NCBI GenBank assembly: GCA_012799545.1
Contig: JAAZLA010000077.1
Location: 1-6,050, forward strand
DNA: 6,050 nucleotides
Origin: Treponema sp.
GTDB lineage: Bacteria; Spirochaetota; Spirochaetia; Treponematales; Treponemataceae
Reading direction: 5' to 3'
A program made the translations under genes and the position numbers. Shown here in pieces: positions 1-5,968 of the stretch. Every line of letters begins with the position of its first letter. The first letter of the stretch is position 1. Below the pieces are notes generated by a model, which ran no database searches, had not been told where the DNA came from, and was given only the letters and a program-made list of their open reading frames with translations.

Positions 1-1911
1 GAACATAAAATAAACAATAAAACAGACAATAAAAATAGCGTTTCGATGCCTATGCGTCCCGGACCAAGAGGGCGCGGTCATGGTTTTGGGGGGCCTGCTG
101 CAAAACCAAAAAACGCCTTCAAAACCCTTATGAGAATTTTTTCCTATATGAAGGGCTCTGCTTGGCTTTTGGCGATTGTCTTTTTTTGTATTATTCTCAG
201 TTCATCAGCAATGATTATACTGGTTTACATGCTCAAACCTCTTATCAACAGCGTACTTCTTCCACTAATCGGTCAACAAAATCCAGATTTATCGCATTTT
301 GCACGTATACTTTTTGTCGTTGCAATAGGGGCAGTTTTTGCAGCCCTCGCAAGTTATGTAAACAGTCGTATAATGCTCCACCTTTCTACAAAAACCTTAT
401 ATAAGATTCGCGTGGATTTATTTGCAAAGATGGAAACCTTGCCCATAGGCTTTTACGACGGAAAAACACATGGCGATCTCATGAGTTTGTATACGAACGA
501 TATAGATACATTGCGGAATATGCTCTCGCAAACCCTGCCACAGCTTTTTTCATCTATGCTCACCATCGTCAGTACCTTTATTATGATGCTTGTGCTCAGT
601 CCTATTTTAACTGGCCTTATTGTTTTAATGATAGGTATTATGATTTTTACGGTAGCAAAAATAGGGAGCAAAAGTGGAAAGGCTTTTCGAGAACAACAAG
701 CAGAACTAGGGAAGGTGAATGGCTTCATAGAAGAGCACATCGAAGGGCAAAAGCTTGTGAAGGTTTTTTCAAGAGAAGAAAAAGTAAAGGAAGAGTTCGC
801 TGTTTTTAATGAAAACCTACGAAAGTCAGGGACGAGGGCGCAAGCCTACGCGAGTATATTGATGCCGATGATGAATAGCCTTTCCTACTTAAACTATGCC
901 CTGACTGCGATTGCCGGTGCAAGTTTCGTTATACTGGGACATCTCGACTTGGGCAGTGTCGCTGCCTTTTTACAATACTCTCGAAATTTTGCAAACCCCA
1001 TAACGCAAATGTCGCAGCAGTTTAATTCTGTTTTAAATGCCCTTGCAGGAAGCGAGCGAATATTTGCTGTTATCGATGAAGATGCTGAAATCGATGAGGG
1101 AAGGGTAACAATCGTAAAATCTGAAGAAAATAAGGGCGAGTACTTATGGAAGATTCCAGAAAGCGATGGAAGCTGGCGTTTTGAAAAAGTAAAAGGCGAA
1201 ATCATTTTTAAGGACTTAAACTTTGGTTATAGAGAAGATAAGACGATTCTTCACGATTTAAGTTTACATGCTCGTCCCGGAGAAAAAATAGCCTTGGTTG
1301 GTTCGACTGGCTCTGGAAAAACAACGATTATCAATCTTATAAATCGTTTTTATGAAGCGCCCGAAGGAAGTATTTTGTACGATGGCATAGCTATCACAAA
1401 TATACGAAAGGCGGATTTACGGCGCTCTATTTCTGTTGTTTTACAAGACGTTGCCTTATTCTCTGGAAGCATTGCCGAAAATATTCGCTATGGAAGGCTC
1501 TCTGCAAGTGATGCAGAAGTTGTCGATTCTGCAAAAAAAGCAAATGCCGATTTTTTTATACAGCACTTGGCAAATGGCTACGAGACAGAGCTTTCTGACA
1601 ATGGTGCCAATTTAAGTCAGGGGGAACGGCAGCTTTTGTCCATCGCACGAGCAGCGATAAAAAACCCACCTGTTTTAATCTTAGATGAAGCAACAAGCTC
1701 GGTCGATACAAGGACTGAAAAGCAAATAGAAAAAGCCATGGATGAATTGATGAAGGGAAAGACTGTTTTTGTCATCGCTCATAGACTTTCTACAGTAAAA
1801 AATGCCGATCATATTCTTGTTTTGGAAAAAGGTAGGATTATTGAACAGGGAACTCACGAAAGTCTACTCGCTCAAAAAGGTCGCTACTATAGCTTATATG
1901 AAAATGTTTAA
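1..1911 (+). CDS. ABC exporter half-transporter (membrane domain plus ATPase), 5'-partial
   Basis: This is an inner-membrane exporter subunit of the MdlB/MsbA-like multidrug class, using ATP to expel an unknown substrate. Numbering from the ATG at 46 (621 residues), hydrophobic segments lie near 38-66, 86-108, 166-205 (probably two helices) and 280-320. The ATPase domain starts near 385: A-loop Tyr395, Walker A GSTGSGKT 419-426, Q-loop Gln467, signature LSQGE 523-527, Walker B VLILDE 543-548 with catalytic Glu548, D-loop SSVD 551-554 and H-loop His579. All are canonical. A linker near 345-384 (with WKIPESDGSW) and a Gly/Arg-rich N-terminus are, from family knowledge, typical of one subunit of clostridial and spirochaetal heterodimeric exporters, so a partner is probably encoded upstream. 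The frame is open from base 1 to 45 and no Shine-Dalgarno precedes ATG 46 or 52, so the true start probably lies outside the window. The substrate cannot be inferred. Confidence 0.95.
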   Translation, partial: EHKINNKTDNKNSVSMPMRPGPRGRGHGFGGPAAKPKNAFKTLMRIFSYMKGSAWLLAIVFFCIILSSSAMIILVYMLKPLINSVLLPLIGQQNPDLSHFARILFVVAIGAVFAALASYVNSRIMLHLSTKTLYKIRVDLFAKMETLPIGFYDGKTHGDLMSLYTNDIDTLRNMLSQTLPQLFSSMLTIVSTFIMMLVLSPILTGLIVLMIGIMIFTVAKIGSKSGKAFREQQAELGKVNGFIEEHIEGQKLVKVFSREEKVKEEFAVFNENLRKSGTRAQAYASILMPMMNSLSYLNYALTAIAGASFVILGHLDLGSVAAFLQYSRNFANPITQMSQQFNSVLNALAGSERIFAVIDEDAEIDEGRVTIVKSEENKGEYLWKIPESDGSWRFEKVKGEIIFKDLNFGYREDKTILHDLSLHARPGEKIALVGSTGSGKTTIINLINRFYEAPEGSILYDGIAITNIRKADLRRSISVVLQDVALFSGSIAENIRYGRLSASDAEVVDSAKKANADFFIQHLANGYETELSDNGANLSQGERQLLSIARAAIKNPPVLILDEATSSVDTRTEKQIEKAMDELMKGKTVFVIAHRLSTVKNADHILVLEKGRIIEQGTHESLLAQKGRYYSLYENV

Positions 1912-3181
1912 TCCTAAAAAAATAGAAAAAAATACAGGCTTGTTCAAGGTCTCGTTTGAAGAAGCTCACCTTCTTATAGAACGAGAGCGAAAAAATGATA
2001 ATAGCGAATTCATGGAAGGTGGCTTTGACCCCGGCACCAAGTTAGAGATTTTTTTACTGCAAGAATGTTTTGAAAAAGAATCCAAGCTCCATGAATTGAT
2101 TGAAAAAGCTCAACTCCAAGACCTATGGAATGCGCTATCCCTAGAAAAACTACTTAACCGAGGCTTAAAGTTTTTATCCACTGGCGAAATGAAAAAAGTG
2201 CTTTTGTTTAAAGCCTTTTTACTCCTTGCCTATAGAAAAATTGAAAAAATTATTTTAATAGACCTTTACGACGGCTTAGATTTCGAGACCGTAGCTAATT
2301 TAAAAGACTTACTTGAAACCGAAGACTCTTATCTTCGGATGCGCTTTCCAAATGCCATAGAAATGCAAAAAACAAATGAAGCCTTTTCATTCGATAAAAA
2401 AACGAGTCCCAAACAAGAAATCGATATTCGCTCTGCACTGAGTCAAGAAATAGATTCTAATCAAAGAGGTCGAGAGAAAAAAGAATTGGTTCGCATGGAA
2501 AAGGTAAATGTTACTTGGTCAGGTGTGCAGGTTCTCAAAAACATTGACTGGCAGCTTTTTGAAGGTGAACATAGTCTCATCCTCGGTCCTAACGGTTGCG
2601 GAAAAACCACGCTTTTAGAACTGATAAGCGGAGATAATTCACAAGTCTATTGCAATGATGTCTATATCTTTGGAAAAAAACGTGGAAGCGGGGAGAGCAT
2701 CTGGGATATAAAAAAACAACTCGGCATTGTATCGTACAAGCTGCACTTAGAATACAGACTCTTGGGTTCTATTTCAGTTGAAAATGTCTTGCTTTCTGGA
2801 TTTTACGATTCCATAGGCTTATACGATGCGCCAAAGGAAAGCGAAAAAAAAGCGGTTCTTTTTTGGCTTGCCCTTGCTAATATGAGCGAGTATAAAGATA
2901 AAGATTTTGCAAGCCTTTCTTACGGTATGCAAAGAGCTATTCTTATCTTGCGTTCGGTTATAAAAACACCTCGACTCCTCATCCTTGATGAGCCCTGCCA
3001 CGCACTCTCTCCGAGCGAGCGTTCCTTTGTTTTAGCTTTGATAGAAGAGATTGCAAAACAAAGTGCAACGACTATCTTACATGTAAGTCATGATGAAACA
3101 GAATTTTTGGACTGTGAAAAAAAGATATTTCGATTTTTGCCGAATACTGAAAAAGGTTATCGCATAGAATATCGCTCATAA
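1898..3181 (+). CDS. ModF-like tandem ABC ATPase with truncated, degenerate first domain
   Basis: This is a soluble ABC protein of 427 residues with no membrane segments. It resembles E. coli ModF (about 490 residues, two ATPase domains), especially at 252-310, which includes the block RGSGESIWDIKK. The second domain is near-complete: Walker A GPNGCGKTT 230-238, signature LSYGM 340-344, Walker B LLILDEP 360-366 with Glu365, and H-loop His398. Its D-loop reads ALS instead of ALD. The first domain keeps a signature LSTGE (93-97) and a Walker-B-like IILIDLYDGLD (118-128) but lacks the catalytic Glu. It starts where ModF would already be past its Walker A, so roughly 60 residues are missing. ATG 1898 (or 1904) overlaps the exporter stop (ATGAAAATGTTTAA). 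The only purine run, AAAAGG, sits 17 bases upstream, so I infer translational coupling. A longer reading from ATG 1802 would only translate exporter sequence in another frame. ModF's role in molybdate transport is not secure even in E. coli; the role here is unknown. Confidence 0.88.
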   Translation: MKMFNPKKIEKNTGLFKVSFEEAHLLIERERKNDNSEFMEGGFDPGTKLEIFLLQECFEKESKLHELIEKAQLQDLWNALSLEKLLNRGLKFLSTGEMKKVLLFKAFLLLAYRKIEKIILIDLYDGLDFETVANLKDLLETEDSYLRMRFPNAIEMQKTNEAFSFDKKTSPKQEIDIRSALSQEIDSNQRGREKKELVRMEKVNVTWSGVQVLKNIDWQLFEGEHSLILGPNGCGKTTLLELISGDNSQVYCNDVYIFGKKRGSGESIWDIKKQLGIVSYKLHLEYRLLGSISVENVLLSGFYDSIGLYDAPKESEKKAVLFWLALANMSEYKDKDFASLSYGMQRAILILRSVIKTPRLLILDEPCHALSPSERSFVLALIEEIAKQSATTILHVSHDETEFLDCEKKIFRFLPNTEKGYRIEYRS

Positions 3182-3201
3182 AAAAAACTATTTTAGAAAG
3201 A

Positions 3202-4872
3202 TTATTTTGCTGCTATGAGCTCTTCTGCTTTTGCAAGGGCATCGTCAATCTTTTGGAAAATAGCATTTTCACCCAGTTTTTTTTCAAAGCCCGATTTTAC
3301 GAGCAGGGTATAGGGTTGCGTATGTATTCCAGAGATAAGCAATTGTACATTTCGCCTTTTGCATAATTCTTGAACTTGATTTAATGCGTGAAGTCCCCCA
3401 GCATCGAGGTAAATCATTCTACGGGTGCGTACAATGAGGACTTTAAAATCAACTTCAGCCCTTGCGACAGCGTTTTCAAATTTTTGCACGGTTCCAAAAA
3501 AGAGCGGTCCTTCTATTTCATATATTAAAACACCTTTTGGAATAGACAACTCTTCTTCTTCAACATCCGTTTTAAATTCTTCGTCAAGCCCTTGGAAAAT
3601 TTCCTGTGATTGTACATTTGTTGTATAAACCGCAGAAACTTCAATAATTTTTCGTATAAACAAAAAGGCAGCGAGGACAAGCCCAATTGCAATTGCCACA
3701 GTTAAATCGATAAAGACAGTAGCTAAAAAAGTTACCACTAAAACAGAAATGTCCGATTTTTGTCCACGAAGAAGGAAACGAATGTCTTTTATACCAGCCA
3801 TATTGATTGCAACTGAAATGAGGATTGCAGCGAGGGCAGCCATGGGTATAAAGACAACAAATTGCCCAAGAAAAAGCATAATAACAAGTAAGACAATTGA
3901 GTGCACAATCGAGGCAATAGGTGTTTGTCCACCGTTTTTAATATTTGTTGCGGTTCTTGCAAGAGCACCGATGGAAGGAAGTCCTCCAAAAAGAGGACAT
4001 ATTATATTTGCGATGCCTTGACCGATGAGCTCGGTGTTCGAATTATGCTTTTTCCCCGTCATACCGTCTGCGACAACCGCGGTCATGAGCGATTCAATTG
4101 AAACGAGAACAGCAAGAGATATCGCTTGTGGGAAAAGGCTGACAAGTAAATCTAAAGAAAAGTTTGGGATCTTTGGCATAGGTATCGTCGATGGAATACT
4201 GCCGTAACGAGTTCCAATTGTTTCAATCGGTAGTTTAAATATCTGACTTATAGCTGTCGCAACTATGATAACAATAATCGATCCAGGGATTTTTTTTGTG
4301 ATGCGTGGGCAGAGAAAGATGATTGCAAGTGAAAGGGCGCCAAGTAAAAGCGCATGTATGTTGAGACTAGCAATCGTTTTTATATAGACAGAAATTTTTG
4401 AAATAAACTGAATGGGCATTTTTCCCGTTTGCAAACCTAAAAAATCGCCAATTTGGCTCGTAAAAATACTCAGGGCTATGCCTGCGTTAAAGCCCGTTAC
4501 AATTGTATGGGGAATGAATTTTATCAAGCCGCCAAACTTAAATATACCGAAGGCTATGAGGATTAGACCTGCAAGAATTGTCGTAACAAGGAGGCCCGAC
4601 ATACCAAAGTTTTCTATGATGCCGTAAATGATAATGACAAAGGCACCGGTAGGTCCTGCAATTTGCACCTTTGAGCCACCAAAGATTGCGATTATAATCC
4701 CCGCAATAATCGAAGTGATAATACCACGTTCTGGACTTGCGCCACTCGCAATGGCAAAGGCGATAGAAAGCGGTAGGGAGACAATTCCGACGATGAGACC
4801 TGCGATAAGATCTGATAAAAAGGTCTTTGTGTTATAATTTTTTAAGGATTGTATGATGGCTGGTTTAAACAT
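3202..4872 (-). CDS. SulP-family inorganic anion transporter with C-terminal STAS domain
   Basis: This 556-residue inner-membrane transporter belongs to the SLC26/SulP family (sulfate, bicarbonate or dicarboxylate; the substrate cannot be told from sequence). The N-terminal family block runs at 21-77 and includes the GPTGAF motif (73-78). Many hydrophobic helices follow to about residue 408. The hallmark stretch near 258-313 contains SIESL, TELIGQGIANI and GGLPSIGALARTATN. A charged linker (about 420-442) leads to the STAS domain, about 443-556. Its usual phospho-acceptor loop reads DAGG (490-493), so no Ser or Thr is present there. ATG 4872-4870 has a good Shine-Dalgarno, AGGA at 4883-4880, seven bases upstream. 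The length is normal for bacterial SulP proteins. The gene is monocistronic as far as visible, convergent with the ABC operon and divergent from the peroxiredoxin gene. Its promoter overlaps an inverted repeat, suggesting repressor control. Confidence 0.95.
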   Translation of the reverse strand: MFKPAIIQSLKNYNTKTFLSDLIAGLIVGIVSLPLSIAFAIASGASPERGIITSIIAGIIIAIFGGSKVQIAGPTGAFVIIIYGIIENFGMSGLLVTTILAGLILIAFGIFKFGGLIKFIPHTIVTGFNAGIALSIFTSQIGDFLGLQTGKMPIQFISKISVYIKTIASLNIHALLLGALSLAIIFLCPRITKKIPGSIIVIIVATAISQIFKLPIETIGTRYGSIPSTIPMPKIPNFSLDLLVSLFPQAISLAVLVSIESLMTAVVADGMTGKKHNSNTELIGQGIANIICPLFGGLPSIGALARTATNIKNGGQTPIASIVHSIVLLVIMLFLGQFVVFIPMAALAAILISVAINMAGIKDIRFLLRGQKSDISVLVVTFLATVFIDLTVAIAIGLVLAAFLFIRKIIEVSAVYTTNVQSQEIFQGLDEEFKTDVEEEELSIPKGVLIYEIEGPLFFGTVQKFENAVARAEVDFKVLIVRTRRMIYLDAGGLHALNQVQELCKRRNVQLLISGIHTQPYTLLVKSGFEKKLGENAIFQKIDDALAKAEELIAAK

Positions 4873-4875
4873 TTT

Positions 4876-4902
4876 TTATTCCTAATAGTATTGTAGGAAT
4901 AA
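4876..4902. promoter_or_regulatory. Perfect 9-base inverted repeat over sulP -10, start site and RBS (candidate operator)
   Basis: The arms TTATTCCTA (4876-4884) and TAGGAATAA (4894-4902) are perfect reverse complements separated by nine bases. One arm overlaps the -10 hexamer at 4890-4895 and the other carries the Shine-Dalgarno (AGGA on the minus strand). The predicted transcript starts inside the sulP-proximal arm, so the RNA would not contain both arms. A DNA operator is therefore more likely than an mRNA hairpin. The binding protein is unknown, and the pattern does not match a repressor box I can name with confidence. Confidence 0.6.
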
Positions 4903-4918
4903 TAGGACATTTCGTCAA
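4890..4918 (-). promoter_or_regulatory. Sigma-70 promoter of the sulP-type gene
   Basis: On the minus strand TTGACG (4918-4913) and TACAAT (4895-4890) are separated by exactly 17 bases. Both hexamers differ from consensus by one base. The expected start of transcription is near 4883, giving an mRNA leader of only about 13 bases that begins at or just before the Shine-Dalgarno. This is seen directly as sequence; activity is inferred. Confidence 0.82.
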
Positions 4919-4974
4919 GGGAGCGTAAAATTCGGAATTTATTGTTTTTAAGTTTTTTTAATACAAAGAATTAG

Positions 4975-5018
4975 GAAAACGCTCAAAGAGAAAAAAAAAC
5001 TATCTATTTTGCGTTTTC
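4975..5018. repeat. 8-base inverted repeat upstream of the peroxiredoxin promoter
   Basis: GAAAACGC (4975-4982) and GCGTTTTC (5011-5018) are perfect reverse complements around a 28-base A-rich centre that includes a nine-A run (4991-4999). The right arm sits just upstream of the extended -10 at 5021-5029, in the spacer between -35 and -10. It could be a pair of binding half-sites controlling the peroxiredoxin gene, or chance in an AT-rich spacer. No T-run follows either arm, so it is not terminator-like. Confidence 0.4.
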
Positions 5019-5020
5019 TG

Positions 5021-5029
5021 TGATATAAT
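5021..5029 (+). promoter_or_regulatory. Extended -10 promoter of the peroxiredoxin gene
   Basis: TGATATAAT contains a perfect TATAAT (5024-5029) preceded by TGn, the extended -10 form. The position of a -35 element at 17-base spacing (5001-5006, TATCTA) is a poor match, which an extended -10 can compensate for. Transcription would begin near 5036, giving a leader of about 90 bases. Direct copies of ACTAAC at 5044-5049 and 5064-5069 lie within that leader. Confidence 0.65.
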
Positions 5030-5112
5030 CACTGTTAGATAAGACTAACTTTGGTATATTCATACTAACAACTGCAGTGTTTATACATGCAGATATAAAA
5101 AAAAGAAAATAC

Positions 5113-5118
5113 AGGAGG
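5113..5118 (+). promoter_or_regulatory. Strong Shine-Dalgarno fixing the peroxiredoxin start
   Basis: AGGAGG lies six bases before ATG 5125. This decides the start in favour of 5125 over the in-frame GTG at 5077, which has no ribosome binding site and would add 16 lysine/arginine-rich residues not expected at the N-terminus of this family. Confidence 0.9.
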
Positions 5119-5124
5119 AAGAAA

Positions 5125-5799
5125 ATGGAACAAGAAACCTATGCAATGCCATTGATAGGCGAGGCAGCACCTAGTTTTAAAGCTGTGACAACTCAAGGGG
5201 AAATTAATTTCCCAGAAGATTATAAGGGAAAGTGGGTAATCCTTTTTTCACACCCAGCAGATTTTACACCGGTTTGTACAACCGAATTTATGACATTTGC
5301 ATCTATGGCTGAGGAGTTCCGCTCCCTTAACACAGAACTTGTAGGACTATCGGTGGATTCCTTGTATGCACACATTGCATGGCTGAGAAAGATTCAAGAA
5401 CTTGAATGGAATGGAATGAAAAATGTCGAAGTACATTTTCCACTTATTGAAGACATTAAGATGGATGTTGCCAAAAAATACGGCATGATCCAGCCAGGAC
5501 AATCAAATACGCAAGCAGTTCGTGCTGTTTTTGTCGTCGACCCTCAAGGGAAGATTCGAACGATATTGTACTATCCACTCAGTATGGGACGAAACTTTGA
5601 TGAAATTAAGAGAATTATTCTTGCACTTCAAAAAGCCGATGCTGATGGCGTTGCAACTCCAGCAGACTGGAGACCTGGCGATGATGTTATTATTCCAACA
5701 CCTGGTTCATGTGGCACCGCAAAAGAGCGAGTTGAAAGCAAAGATCCAGATCAATATTGCTTAGACTGGTTTATGTGCTTCAAAAGAGAAAAGAAATAG
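5125..5799 (+). CDS. Prx6-type peroxiredoxin (alkyl hydroperoxide / H2O2 reductase)
   Basis: This 224-residue cytosolic thiol peroxidase reduces hydrogen peroxide and organic hydroperoxides. The active site is HPADFTPVCTTEF (43-55), matching the PxxxTxxC pattern with peroxidatic Cys51. Conserved Arg133 lies in AVRAVFVVDP. Near the C-terminus a CLDWFMC motif gives Cys212 and Cys218. From family knowledge this matches archaeal-type Prx6 enzymes such as the Aeropyrum pernix protein, whose Cys50, Cys207 and Cys213 have the same layout; Cys207 and Cys213 act in resolving the oxidised site. This suggests a 2-Cys-like mechanism rather than the 1-Cys mechanism of animal Prx6. An additional Cys196 lies in PTPGSCGTA. 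The protein stops six residues after Cys218, without the longer C-terminal helical tail of the archaeal form. It has its own promoter and terminator, so it is probably monocistronic. The electron donor is unknown; no thioredoxin or reductase gene is in the window. Confidence 0.96.
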   Translation: MEQETYAMPLIGEAAPSFKAVTTQGEINFPEDYKGKWVILFSHPADFTPVCTTEFMTFASMAEEFRSLNTELVGLSVDSLYAHIAWLRKIQELEWNGMKNVEVHFPLIEDIKMDVAKKYGMIQPGQSNTQAVRAVFVVDPQGKIRTILYYPLSMGRNFDEIKRIILALQKADADGVATPADWRPGDDVIIPTPGSCGTAKERVESKDPDQYCLDWFMCFKREKK

Positions 5800-5871
5800 T
5801 CTTTTTTCGAAGATGTAGTGAGTGGTCTTATCGAATGATGCGGTAATACAGCACTTCGCATAGAATCATGG

Positions 5872-5923
5872 AAAAGCTAACCCAAAAATCTGTGAAAACA
5901 GTTTTGACGGTTAGCTTTTTTTT
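5872..5923 (+). terminator. Intrinsic terminator after the peroxiredoxin gene
   Basis: AAAAGCTAACC (5872-5882) pairs perfectly over 11 bases with GGTTAGCTTTT (5909-5919), and the run of eight T extends to 5923. The apical part can fold further: AAAA (5885-5888) with TTTT (5902-5905), and CTGT (5890-5893) with ACAG (5898-5901) closing a GAAA tetraloop. It sits about 70 bases after the peroxiredoxin stop and insulates the next gene. The only A-run on the opposite side is four bases, so it works mainly for plus-strand transcripts. The stretch 5800-5871 shows no ORF or RNA gene. Confidence 0.88.
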
Positions 5924-5953
5924 ATTCCATCTCTACCTACTCGCTTCATAGCA

Positions 5954-5962
5954 TGCTATAAT
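5954..5962 (+). promoter_or_regulatory. Extended -10 promoter directly before the last gene
   Basis: TGCTATAAT is a perfect TATAAT (5957-5962) with the TGn extension. No good -35 is present at 16-18 bases upstream. The -10 ends six bases before the ATG at 5969, so transcription would start at or one base before that codon. That predicts a leaderless message, and it agrees with the absence of any Shine-Dalgarno. Confidence 0.6.
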
Positions 5963-5968
5963 CAGACT

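Noticed and set aside
453..1205. Minus-strand open frames of about 95-103 codons inside the exporter gene.
   Set aside because: They are shadows of the conserved exporter coding frame with no family resemblance or start signals.
1802..1897. In-frame extension of the ModF-like protein from ATG 1802, adding 32 residues.
   Set aside because: It lies wholly inside the exporter's conserved ATPase C-terminus in another frame, encodes nothing resembling a Walker A, and has no ribosome binding site; ATG 1898/1904 at the stop overlap is more plausible.
3425..4837. Several open frames of 60-90 codons on the plus strand opposite sulP.
   Set aside because: They are antisense shadows of a strongly conserved transporter; none has a convincing ribosome binding site or a recognisable protein.
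5055..5060. TATATT as a second -10 for the peroxiredoxin gene.
   Set aside because: No -35-like hexamer occurs at an acceptable distance (TTAGAT is only 14 bases away), and the upstream TGATATAAT is much stronger.
5077..5124. GTG start for the peroxiredoxin at 5077.
   Set aside because: No Shine-Dalgarno precedes it, and the added residues are a Lys/Arg-rich run translated from the leader; AGGAGG six bases before ATG 5125 fixes the start.
5788..5808. AAAAGA/TCTTTT pairing at the peroxiredoxin stop as an early terminator.
   Set aside because: The stem is only A-T rich and short with a five-base loop; the 11-base stem at 5872-5923 is the real terminator.
5838..5861. ATGCG/CGCAT hairpin in the peroxiredoxin 3' region as a small RNA or attachment site.
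   Set aside because: A five-base stem with a 14-base loop is expected by chance, and no promoter or T-run accompanies it.
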